Assembly: GCA_039819565.1 (NCBI GenBank)
Contig: JBCBRU010000364.1
Location: 1-8,794, forward strand
Source of the DNA: JAHQVK01 sp039819565
Lineage (GTDB): Bacteria; Myxococcota; Kuafuiibacteriia; Kuafuiibacteriales; Kuafuiibacteriaceae
Length of the DNA stretch: 8,794 nt
Direction: 5' to 3'
Shown: positions 1 through 5,445 of the stretch, in pieces
Numbering within the stretch: the first letter of the stretch is position 1
Layout of the letters: every line of letters begins with the position of its first letter
Position numbers and translations under genes: made by a program
The notes under the pieces: generated by a model
Seen by the model: the letters and a program-made list of their open reading frames with translations, nothing else
The model's database searches: none
What the model was told of the DNA's origin: nothing

Positions 1-506
1 CTCCCGGCACCGTGGTGCGCGCGAATGCGCCCGCGCCCGAGTCCGGGGTGCGAGGCCTCGCCCACCAGCGGCAGGTGCTCCTCGCCACCGCGGCCGAGGT
101 CAGCGACGCGTCCGCGGACGCCGTCCTGGCCGCCCTCGAGACCCTCGACGTGGCCCCGCGGGGCTTCGGGCACCGCGCGGGAGGGGCGCTGGAGGTGGCC
201 TTTGGTCTGGACGATGTTCATGCCCGGGACAGTCTCGAAGCCTCCCTTGCGGCCGCCCTCCCCGGACTCAAGATCCGGGAGGACGTGGGTGCGGTAGCGG
301 TGATCGGTCCGGGCATCGGTCGGCGACCCGATCTTCTGCGCCGGGCCCTTCAGGTCTCCCGCCGCTTCGGCGAGGTCGCGTCCGTGTCGACGTCGAGCTT
401 CCGCATCAGCCTCATCGTCCCCCGTGCATCCGTCGAAGACGTGATTCGTGCGCTCCACGGGGAAATGGGGCTGGATGGCACCGCACGCGTCGCGTCCTTG
501 CCGTGA
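1..506 (+). CDS. lysC: Aspartate kinase, C-terminal regulatory part (5' end off the window)
   Basis: The reading frame is open from the left edge (first whole codon at base 3) to a TGA at 504-506, giving the last ~167 residues. They contain two ACT-type modules. The first follows a PGTVV stretch like the segment that joins the kinase domain to the ACT domains. The second carries GPGIGRRPDLLRRALQ and then STSSFRISLIV, matching the STSEIKISVVV strand of aspartokinase ACT2, and ends with a RALHGEMGL helix as in the family. Aspartate kinase phosphorylates aspartate, the first step to lysine, threonine and methionine, and the ACT domains bind the feedback inhibitor. The catalytic domain lies outside the window, so activity cannot be judged. 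The GTG at base 12 opens the same frame, but it falls inside the family alignment and is not the true start. The first ACT domain is diverged; another ACT-ending amino-acid kinase is a less likely alternative. Confidence 0.75.
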   Translation, partial: PGTVVRANAPAPESGVRGLAHQRQVLLATAAEVSDASADAVLAALETLDVAPRGFGHRAGGALEVAFGLDDVHARDSLEASLAAALPGLKIREDVGAVAVIGPGIGRRPDLLRRALQVSRRFGEVASVSTSSFRISLIVPRASVEDVIRALHGEMGLDGTARVASLP

Positions 507-565
507 ACCGGGGGGCGCGTCCTCCAGTTGGGCCGGGGACGTCCGTTCTGTTACGGTGGCTTGCT

Positions 566-629
566 CGCGACGGGTCGCGTCCACGATGGAGCGTGACCCT
601 GCCGCCCGAGGGATCTGGGCGGCGCCGCC
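566..629 (+). other. Two GC-rich stem-loops between lysC and csrA
   Basis: Two inverted repeats lie in the 194-base gap. The first is CGCGA/TCGCG with a four-base loop (566-579). The second is a perfect seven-base GCCGCCC/GGGCGGC stem with a nine-base loop (601-623), overlapped by the 12-base palindrome at 618-629. Neither is followed by a T-run, so a classical intrinsic terminator for lysC is not supported. They could end the upstream transcript in a factor-dependent way or form a structured csrA leader. In DNA this GC-rich such stems also arise by chance. I see no convincing sigma-70, sigma-28 or sigma-54 promoter elsewhere in the gap. Confidence 0.3.
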
Positions 630-700
630 ACTGAGGTGCAGGGCGCATTGGGCGCTCGAAGCCTCTTGAACCGTAGACCATCGAGGAGGATGGCTCGAAA

Positions 701-949
701 GTGCTCTCGCTCGCACGACGACCTGGTCAAAAGATCCGCATCGGCGAGGACATCGTCCTCGTGGTCCGCGAGATACGAGGCCGACAGGTCAAAATCGGTA
801 TCGAGGCCCCCCCACAGGTGAGGGTCTTGCGAGAAGAGATCTACGAAGAGCTGTGCGCGGCGAACAAGCTGGCCGCGAATCAGGGCACGGAGCTACCGGC
901 CGCGCTCACGACGCTCAAAAAGGACCCGACGGAGGGGGGCGAATCCTGA
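701..949 (+). CDS. csrA: CsrA, carbon storage regulator / translational repressor
   Basis: The protein is 82 residues and matches CsrA along its core: MLSLARRPGQKIRIGEDIVL, then GRQVKIGIEAP and VLREEIYEEL. Arg44 of the REEIY motif, used for RNA contact in the family, is present. CsrA is a homodimer that binds GGA motifs in mRNA leaders and usually blocks ribosome access; beside fliW its classical target is flagellin mRNA. The GTG start at 701 is supported by a GAGGAGGA ribosome site at 683-690, ten bases upstream. An ATG at 690 is out of frame. The C-terminal tail is longer than the ~61 residues of enterobacterial CsrA and resembles the FliW-regulated type of Bacillus, including an Asn at position 55. 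Positions 5 and 10 (Ala, Gln) differ from the common Thr/Ser and Glu. The stop overlaps the fliW start by one base. Confidence 0.95.
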   Translation: MLSLARRPGQKIRIGEDIVLVVREIRGRQVKIGIEAPPQVRVLREEIYEELCAANKLAANQGTELPAALTTLKKDPTEGGES

Positions 950-1488
950 TGAGAATCATGACTCCGCGCTTCGGCGAGTTGGACATCCCCGCCGACACCA
1001 TCGTGACCTTTCCCGAGGGCTTGCCTGGGTTTCAGAGCAAGCGCTGGGTCATCTTCGTCCGCGACGAAACCCCGATGATCGAATGGCTCCAGTCGATCGA
1101 CGAGCCCGACATCGCGTTGATGACCATGGACCCCATCCGGGATCTGCTCCTCGACTACCGGCCCGAGCCCAAAAAGGGCGAGCTCAACCCGATTCATCTG
1201 GAGTCCGTGGACGACGCGGATCTTCGCGTCATCATCCGCAACGCAGACGTCCCCGGCCGGCTGTCGGTGAATCTCTTCGCCCCGCTCTTTTACAATGTGG
1301 ATGAGCGCCTCGGCATGCAGCTGCCCCTGGTGGGGAGCGGCTTCGGGGTGAGTGAGCTTTGGCCGCCCAAGGACGTGGTGCCGGTGCCGGCGGGGTCCGC
1401 CGAGCAGGCGGCCCGGACCGCCAGTCAGACCGTCGAGGCGGTGCGGGCGCGCCTGGAAGACGCCAGCCCCCGGCTCTCCCGGGGCTAG
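949..1488 (+). CDS. fliW: FliW, flagellar assembly factor and CsrA antagonist
   Basis: The 179-residue protein follows the FliW pattern: an N-terminal TPRFGELDIPADTIVTFPEG, then LPGF, a WLQSIDEPDIAL strand, and SVNLFAPLFYNV near the end of the fold. In the known partner switch, FliW binds free flagellin; when flagellin is exported FliW is released, binds CsrA allosterically and lifts repression. The ATG at 949 shares its A with the csrA stop codon (TGATG), so the two are probably made by translational coupling. Typical FliW proteins are about 130-150 residues; this one adds an Ala/Arg-rich C-terminal tail of roughly 35 residues after the conserved fold, probably helical or disordered. An upstream in-frame start at 853 would lie inside csrA and is unlikely. 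No flagellar structural gene is visible nearby. Confidence 0.93.
   Translation: MRIMTPRFGELDIPADTIVTFPEGLPGFQSKRWVIFVRDETPMIEWLQSIDEPDIALMTMDPIRDLLLDYRPEPKKGELNPIHLESVDDADLRVIIRNADVPGRLSVNLFAPLFYNVDERLGMQLPLVGSGFGVSELWPPKDVVPVPAGSAEQAARTASQTVEAVRARLEDASPRLSRG
1465..1486. terminator. Imperfect hairpin at the fliW stop (possible terminator)
   Basis: AGCCCC and GGGGCT pair across the last codons of fliW, with two further G-C pairs after one mismatch and a CTCT loop. It sits between convergent genes, where a bidirectional terminator would be useful. There is no T-run on either strand, so the call is weak. Confidence 0.25.
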
Positions 1489-1498
1489 CGCTCCCGCC

Positions 1499-1909
1499 TC
1501 AGTCGTAGCGCAGCGGGTCGAGACCGAGCTCGACCTCGCGACCGTCGGAGAGGCCGTCGCCGTCCGAGTCCCAGTGGAGGGGGTCGGTGTACCACTCGAA
1601 GACCTCCTCGCCGTCCCAGAGGCCGTCGACGTCCGTGTCCACGTCCAGGGGGTTGGTGTCGTAGTCGAGAATCTCTTCGTCGTCGTAGAGCCCGTCGCCG
1701 TCGGTGTCGGCGTCCAGGGGGTTCGTGCCCCACTGGCGCTCCTCCCGATCGAGGAGCCCGTCGCCGTCCTGGTCCAGCGGGGTGACGTCGTCGTACACCC
1801 ACACAGCGCCACACGCCGGCAGCAAGGCCAAGACGAGCGCGGCCAGGAGAGGCTTACGGGGAGACACCTGGGAGAGCTTGGAGAGGATCTTGTTCGTCGC
1901 AGTGTTCAT
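1499..1909 (-). CDS. Lipoprotein with thrombospondin type 3-like calcium-binding repeats
   Basis: The protein is 136 residues. A basic N-terminus (residues 1-19) is followed by a hydrophobic stretch LLAALVLALLPAC. Cys33 sits in an LPAC lipobox, followed by Gly, so the mature protein is probably lipid-anchored in the outer membrane. The mature part is almost entirely acidic repeats of the form D-x-D-x-D-G-L-x-D-x-E-E at about residues 46-57, 66-79, 89-102 and 114-124, with TNPLD or TDPLH linkers. This is the thrombospondin type 3 / EF-hand-like calcium-binding pattern common in surface proteins of myxobacteria and relatives. Two adjacent ATGs (1912 and 1909) follow an AAGGAGG site; the second has the better spacing (5 bases) and was chosen. 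The gene is divergent from the helical protein gene at 1991. Function is unknown beyond likely calcium-dependent structure at the cell surface. Confidence 0.8.
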   Translation of the reverse strand: MNTATNKILSKLSQVSPRKPLLAALVLALLPACGAVWVYDDVTPLDQDGDGLLDREERQWGTNPLDADTDGDGLYDDEEILDYDTNPLDVDTDVDGLWDGEEVFEWYTDPLHWDSDGDGLSDGREVELGLDPLRYD

Positions 1910-1931
1910 CATGACCTCCTTCGCTTTCTGG

Positions 1932-1950
1932 TACGCGCGGGCCCCGCGTA
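1932..1950. promoter_or_regulatory. Inverted repeat in the divergent intergenic region
   Basis: TACGCG and CGCGTA are perfect inverted arms around a seven-base GC core (1938-1944). The repeat lies 22 bases upstream of the lipoprotein start and 40 upstream of the divergent GTG start at 1991. It could be an operator for a dimeric regulator or a hairpin in the lipoprotein leader. No clear -35/-10 pair could be placed around it, so this is a candidate only. Confidence 0.3.
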
Positions 1951-1990
1951 TCATTCAAGCCTTCGAAATCACGTGTCTCAGCTCACGCCA

Positions 1991-2539
1991 GTGACGGTGA
2001 GGACGCGGGTTGGTAGCCTCCGGGCCGACGTGCTCGAGCTGTTCCAGTTTCTCGACCGCCATCGGGCGGAGGTGGTGGAGGAGCTCCTGGTGGAGATCCC
2101 CGAGGTGGTCCCGTCGTGGATGAAGGTCCCGAAGCCCGAGCTTCAGCAGACCCTCGAGCACCTCCTCGAAGCCTACGGCGATTATCTGGTGACCGACGAG
2201 CCGGACACCCTCACCACCATCCTCCGCTACATCACCAAGGTGCGCGCGCAGCAGAGCTTCAAGCTCTCGGACGTCCTCCGTGCGCTCCTCATGGTGCCCC
2301 CGGCGCTGCGGGTGCGGCTGCAAGAAGAGTTTCGTGAGGACTCGGCTCCGGATGCTCGCGAGCGTTGCGAGGAGGCTCTGCAGCGTCTCGAGGACACCTC
2401 CGCCGACATGGCCTGTTTGTTCGTCGACATCTTCCAGGAGTACCTGATGAACATGGTGAGCGAGCATCAGGACTACCTGAAGAAGACGAACCAGAAGTTC
2501 GGCGTCGACCTCTCCAAGTTCATCCTCTTCAAGGGCTGA
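1991..2539 (+). CDS. All-helical protein, RsbRD N-terminal-domain-like (tentative)
   Basis: The protein is 182 residues with no signal peptide or membrane segment, probably cytosolic. Residues ~14-115 read as an amphipathic helical bundle: LELFQFLDRHRAEVVEELL, then a long helix, then ILRYITKVRAQQSFKLSDVLRALLMV. This resembles the N-terminal domain of RsbR-type stressosome proteins (RsbRD_N), including the Arg-Ala-x-x-x-F-x-L-S-x-V-L pattern. No STAS domain follows. Residues ~120-182 form further helices ending in KFGVDLSKFILFKG, which I do not recognise. The start is uncertain: in-frame GTGs occur at 1973, 1991, 1997 and 2030, none with a good ribosome site. I chose 1991 because it precedes the helical domain closely and leaves a normal divergent gap. 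It lies 13 bases upstream of the next gene, so the two are probably co-transcribed. The family assignment is from pattern alone. Confidence 0.6.
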   Translation: MTVRTRVGSLRADVLELFQFLDRHRAEVVEELLVEIPEVVPSWMKVPKPELQQTLEHLLEAYGDYLVTDEPDTLTTILRYITKVRAQQSFKLSDVLRALLMVPPALRVRLQEEFREDSAPDARERCEEALQRLEDTSADMACLFVDIFQEYLMNMVSEHQDYLKKTNQKFGVDLSKFILFKG

Positions 2540-2552
2540 GGCGGGCGCATAG

Positions 2553-3401
2553 ATGGCCGTCAAAAAACCCGGTCGGGACATCGACGACGCCCACGCCGAG
2601 CGCTTCCACGAGCGCCGCATGGCCGAGGCCCTCGGCGAAGCGGCGCCCCCCACGAAGAGCCTCCCCCGTCCGCGCAGCCCGCAGCGGCCCGCCCCCCCGG
2701 TGAGCGCAGCCCGCCTTGCGTTCGACGACGCCCATCGCCGCGCCCGCCACGGCGCCGAAGGGCTCGAGCTCCCCCCTCCCAGCCTCGCCGACGCCGCGGA
2801 GGCGCTCCTCGACGCCGAGGACGGTGAGGACTCTCCCCTCGCCCTCTCCCCCGTCGCGGCCGCGCGGGCCGCCGAGCTGCCCGAACCCGAGCTTCGGCCG
2901 CCTCCGTTTCTCAACCCGCTGGAGGCGATGCGCGACGTGTATCTGCGCGTCCGGGGCCGAGCGAGCCCTCGAACCCGAAGGCTGCTCGAAGGTCCCGACC
3001 TGGACGACCTCCTCGAGGGCCTCGCGCACATCGCCGGCGCGCCGGCGCTGCACGAGCTCCCAGCGAGCCGGGTGGCCCCGGCGCTCCGTCGAACCCTGGG
3101 CGAAGAGCTCGGTCCTCTCCTCGCGGGCTTCGGCGATGCGCGACTCGTTGAGCCCTGGCGCCTCTTTTTGGACGGCTGGGACCTCTGGGTCCCGGAAGGG
3201 TACGAAGAAGGGGTGGAGCTCTTTTGGGAGGGCGAAGGTGCCCACGACGATGGGGGGGCACCGCTCGAGATCGTCCAGAGCCTGGCGTGGCTCCAAGGCG
3301 AGGCGCTCCTGAGCACCCGCGTCGGAGACGCGGAGGACGAGCTCGTCTTCGACGGGGAGCGCTTCTACCGGCTCGAGACCAAGCGGCCCCCGCCGCGCTG
3401 A
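2553..3401 (+). CDS. Hypothetical protein with low-complexity N-terminal half
   Basis: I do not recognise this 282-residue protein. The first ~115 residues are charged, then rich in Pro, Ala, Arg and Glu, and look disordered. From about residue 119 the protein becomes more ordered: FLNPLEAMRDVYLRVRG, then a Leu/Asp-rich helix LDDLLEGLAHIAG, then a Trp-containing segment LVEPWRLFLDGWDLWVPEGY and a short C-terminal beta-like part ending FDGERFYRLE. There is no signal peptide, membrane segment or catalytic motif. Reality as a gene is supported by the ATG placed 13 bases after the preceding stop, a weak GAGGCGG-like site, and coding-type third-position GC bias. It converges on exbD with a one-base gap. 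The minus strand is also open across most of it, but that translation is Arg/Ser-rich and resembles nothing. Confidence 0.65.
   Translation: MAVKKPGRDIDDAHAERFHERRMAEALGEAAPPTKSLPRPRSPQRPAPPVSAARLAFDDAHRRARHGAEGLELPPPSLADAAEALLDAEDGEDSPLALSPVAAARAAELPEPELRPPPFLNPLEAMRDVYLRVRGRASPRTRRLLEGPDLDDLLEGLAHIAGAPALHELPASRVAPALRRTLGEELGPLLAGFGDARLVEPWRLFLDGWDLWVPEGYEEGVELFWEGEGAHDDGGAPLEIVQSLAWLQGEALLSTRVGDAEDELVFDGERFYRLETKRPPPR
3383..3396. terminator. Short GC hairpin at convergent gene ends (weak)
   Basis: GCGGC and GCCGC pair around a CCCC loop inside the last codons of the hypothetical gene, just before the end of the convergent exbD. Only a short T-run (CTTTC) follows, some ten bases downstream on the + strand. 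It could slow polymerase in both directions, but it may be no more than GC-rich coding sequence. Confidence 0.2.
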
Positions 3402-3402
3402 G

Positions 3403-3804
3403 CTACTTTCGGGGTGCGAGGGAGACGCTGGGCGCCCCCGCGAGCTTGGCCGCGTCGACGACCATGACCAGGACGCCGTTTTTGGAGCGGGGGTTGGCGT
3501 TGACCACGACGCCGCCTTCCGGGTTTTCCGCCCGGACCCGCTCGATGTTGGCGCGCACGGCTCGAATGTCGACCGGCCGACCGCCCACCCAGACCTGGTT
3601 GTTCTCGTCGATGAGGACCGGGATCGAAGCCTTCTCGCTCTGGTCTTCGTTCCGCACGTTCTCGGGCCGATCCACTTCCACGCCGGACTCCTTCACGAAG
3701 GAGGCCGTGACGATGAAGAAGATCAGCATGATGAAGACGATGTCGATCATCGGCGTGATATCGACGGCGCTCTCGTCGGCGGCGCGCTTCTTCTTACTCC
3801 GCAT
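3403..3804 (-). CDS. exbD: ExbD/TolR-type biopolymer transport protein (TonB2 ExbD-like)
   Basis: The 133-residue protein has a short basic cytoplasmic N-terminus, one membrane helix at about residues 20-36 (IDIVFIMLIFFIVTASF) and a periplasmic domain. ExbD forms the proton-driven motor with ExbB that energises TonB for outer-membrane import; Asp21 at the start of the helix is the expected proton-path residue. The sequence after the helix (VKESGVEVDRP) and the segment VDIRAVRANIERVRAENPEG are close to ExbD2 of the TonB2 systems of Vibrio and Shewanella. The start was set at the ATG 3804, which matches the family N-terminus (M-R-x-K-K); an in-frame ATG at 3828 would add eight residues, and neither has a strong ribosome site. 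No exbB, tonB or receptor gene is adjacent: the upstream neighbour on the same strand is the EVE-domain gene, 82 bases away. Confidence 0.88.
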   Translation of the reverse strand: MRSKKKRAADESAVDITPMIDIVFIMLIFFIVTASFVKESGVEVDRPENVRNEDQSEKASIPVLIDENNQVWVGGRPVDIRAVRANIERVRAENPEGGVVVNANPRSKNGVLVMVVDAAKLAGAPSVSLAPRK

Positions 3805-3848
3805 CAGGCAGTCGACCCTGTAACCCATCGGCGCAGCTTCTGCGAGCC

Positions 3849-3866
3849 CCCCTCCACCCTGAGGGG
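3849..3866. terminator. Hairpin between EVE-domain gene and exbD (possible terminator)
   Basis: CCCCTC and GAGGGG form a perfect six-base stem around a six-base loop in the 82-base gap between the EVE-domain gene stop and the exbD start. There is no adjacent T-run on the minus strand. It might reduce read-through into exbD, separating it from the upstream genes. Confidence 0.3.
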
Positions 3867-3886
3867 CGTTTCGTCGGCCCCCGCGC

Positions 3887-4363
3887 TCACTTCTTCGCGC
3901 GGCCGAGGGCCAGGACGATGTCCCACTCCTCCTTGGTCACCGGCTGCACCGAGAGCCGAGAGCCCTTCTGGACCACCCGCATGTCTTCCAGTCCTGCCGT
4001 CTCCTTCAGCTCCGCCAGAGAAACGGCGCGACCGAGCTTTCGCTTGGCCCGCACGTCGACCACGAACCACCGAGGGTCGTCGGGCGAGGACTTGGGGTCG
4101 TAGTACTTCGCGTCCGGGTCGAACTGGGTGGGGTCGGGATAGCCCCCTCGGGTGATCTCGACGACACCCACGACGTGGGGAGGCTGGGTCCGAGAGTGAT
4201 AGAAGAAACCCCAATCACCCTTCTTGATCTCGTCTCTGAGGAGGTTGCGGGCCTGGTAGTTCCGCACCCCGTCCCAGTGATCCGTCTGGTTCGGACAGGC
4301 CACGAGATGGTCCCAACCGAAGACGTCCGGCTCGCTCTTGAAGAGCCAGTAGCCTCGTGCCAT
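3887..4363 (-). CDS. EVE-domain protein (thymocyte nuclear protein 1 family)
   Basis: The 158-residue protein is a single EVE domain, the usual length for this family. It begins YWLFKSEPDVFGWDHL, continues with HWDGVRNYQARNLLRD (the W-D-G-V-R-N-Y-Q-A-R signature) and the KKGDWGFFYHS strand, and has PHVVGVVEI and a PRWFVVDVR strand later. EVE domains share the PUA-like fold; studied members bind modified bases in nucleic acid, such as methylated or hydroxymethylated cytosine, through an aromatic pocket. The specific ligand here is not known. The ATG at 4363 was chosen because the family starts just before YWL; an in-frame ATG at 4396 with an AGGGAAG-like site would add 11 residues. The gene lies 85 bases after miaE on the same strand, a context compatible with a role around modified RNA, though this is inference. 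Confidence 0.88.
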   Translation of the reverse strand: MARGYWLFKSEPDVFGWDHLVACPNQTDHWDGVRNYQARNLLRDEIKKGDWGFFYHSRTQPPHVVGVVEITRGGYPDPTQFDPDAKYYDPKSSPDDPRWFVVDVRAKRKLGRAVSLAELKETAGLEDMRVVQKGSRLSVQPVTKEEWDIVLALGRAKK

Positions 4364-4448
4364 GCGCGGAGCCTGCCACTCCCCGAGACCGCCTTCCATC
4401 TCGTACTTCCCTGGCCTCGAGCGCCGAGCCCTCGACCCCTTCGGTGGC

Positions 4449-5024
4449 CTACCCGTTGTGTAGGCGCGGCTCGCGCGGCGCCGAGGCCATGACTTGGGCT
4501 TCGTGCGCGGCGACTTCGGGCAGGCGTGCATCGACGGTCGATCGACCGAAGAGGTCTCGGGCGAGCTCCACGTAGAGGGCGTGATGTCTCGCCTCGGAGG
4601 CGAGGAGGTCCTGGTACATCTGACCCAGCTCACCGTCGAGGACCTCGGCCAGGCACTTCATACGCTCGCAGCTGCGGGCCTCGATGAAGGCACACACCAA
4701 CAGCGTGTCCAGCAGTCGTTCGGGCTCCTGGGCTCGGACGATGGTCATGAGTTTGCCAGCGTAGGGCGCGGGGCGAAGCCGCGCATAGGGTACGCCGCGG
4801 GCTTCGAGGTGGCTGAGGACCAGCTCGAAGTGCTCGAGCTCCTCCCGCGCGAGCTCCGAGAGCGGACGCGCCAGGGGAGCATGCTCGGGGTAACGGAAGA
4901 TGAGGGTGAGGGCGGTCGAGGCGGCCTTCTTTTCGAGATGACAGTGATCAAGCAGAACGACGTCGATGCTCTCGGCGGCGCGCCGGGCCCAGTCGGCCGG
5001 CGTCTCGGCCATGAGCCGGAGCAT
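4449..5024 (-). CDS. miaE: tRNA-(ms2io6A)-hydroxylase MiaE
   Basis: The 191-residue protein is a ferritin-like diiron enzyme. The expected ligands are visible: Glu31 (HLEKKAAS), Glu62 and His65 (EELEHFE), Glu115 (FIEARSCER) and Glu144 with His147 (SEARHHALY). MiaE uses O2 to hydroxylate the isopentenyl side chain of 2-methylthio-N6-isopentenyladenosine at tRNA position 37, so it implies MiaA and MiaB elsewhere in the genome and aerobic metabolism. The ATG at 5024 overlaps the stop of the pterin dehydratase gene by one base (TGATG), implying translational coupling; a GTG at 5027 would add one residue. The C-terminal ~25 residues past the diiron domain are variable. All key ligands are present, so it is likely active. 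Confidence 0.93.
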   Translation of the reverse strand: MLRLMAETPADWARRAAESIDVVLLDHCHLEKKAASTALTLIFRYPEHAPLARPLSELAREELEHFELVLSHLEARGVPYARLRPAPYAGKLMTIVRAQEPERLLDTLLVCAFIEARSCERMKCLAEVLDGELGQMYQDLLASEARHHALYVELARDLFGRSTVDARLPEVAAHEAQVMASAPREPRLHNG

Positions 5025-5362
5025 CACTCAGCCGCGACGAGCCGGTCGCACTTCGCCGCCAGCACGAAATCGGCCTCGGCGAGCCCGTCGATCTTGTGGG
5101 TAAAGATCTCGAGTCGAGCCCGGCCCCACGTAAAATAGATGTCCGGGTGATGCCCGATCTCTTCGGCCAGGGCACCCACTCGGTTCACGAAGCCGAGGGC
5201 CTGCATGAAGTCGGGGAAGGTGTAGGTACGCGAGAGGTGATGCTCGTCGACGATCGACCAACCCTCTCCCAGACTGGAGAGGAGGTTCCGAAGCTCGTCG
5301 CCCTTCAGGGGCGCGACGCCCCCTTGGCAGGGGATGCACTCGCGGTCGGCCAGGTCGGACAC
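5024..5362 (-). CDS. phhB: Pterin-4a-carbinolamine dehydratase (PCD/DCoH)
   Basis: The 112-residue protein has the PCD layout: an N-terminal CIPCQGG motif, L-x-x-L spacing to a GEGWSIV strand, the FVNRVGALAEEIGHHPDIYF helix and strand, and THKIDGLAEADFVLA. The catalytic histidines His71, His72 and His89 are all present. The enzyme dehydrates 4a-hydroxytetrahydropterin, recycling the cofactor after pterin-dependent hydroxylation such as phenylalanine hydroxylation; members in organisms lacking that pathway may serve molybdopterin metabolism. The start is a GTG at 5362 with an AGGG sequence about seven bases upstream. An ATG at 5379 is out of frame. The last codon runs straight into the miaE start. 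No phenylalanine hydroxylase gene is in the window. Confidence 0.93.
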   Translation of the reverse strand: MSDLADRECIPCQGGVAPLKGDELRNLLSSLGEGWSIVDEHHLSRTYTFPDFMQALGFVNRVGALAEEIGHHPDIYFTWGRARLEIFTHKIDGLAEADFVLAAKCDRLVAAE

Positions 5363-5445
5363 CCCCTCACCCTAGCCATGACAGCGGCAGCCCACCAAGC
5401 GAAACCTCGCCCCTGCGGGGTCACCCAAAGAGACGCTCCCCTTCG

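Noticed and set aside
690..700. ATG at 690 as the csrA start
   Set aside because: It is out of frame with CsrA; the GTG at 701 gives the canonical N-terminus and correct spacing from the ribosome site.
1532..1790. Short direct repeats in DNA that might suggest a CRISPR or satellite array
   Set aside because: They are imperfect, of codon periodicity, and fully explained by the DxDxDG protein repeats of the lipoprotein.
880..1812. A 310-codon minus-strand open frame opposite csrA-fliW and overlapping the lipoprotein gene in another frame
   Set aside because: It is antisense to FliW, a clear family member, and its N-terminal half is a Thr/Arg repeat created by reading the lipoprotein repeats out of frame.
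1352..2539. A single long + strand open frame covering the end of fliW, the lipoprotein locus and the helical protein gene
   Set aside because: Its first two thirds are antisense to the lipoprotein or out of frame with fliW and have low-complexity Val/Arg-rich composition. Only the part from about 1991 looks like a protein.
1955..3316. A 453-codon minus-strand open frame opposite the two + strand middle genes
   Set aside because: The translation is Ser/Arg/Ala-rich without family resemblance, as expected for a shadow frame in high-GC coding DNA; the + strand products have better composition and gene-like starts.
5363..5445. Small CCCC-TGC-GGGG hairpin after the tandem isomerase gene (5410-5420)
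   Set aside because: The stem is only four bases with no T-run; it is not distinguishable from chance in this GC-rich DNA.
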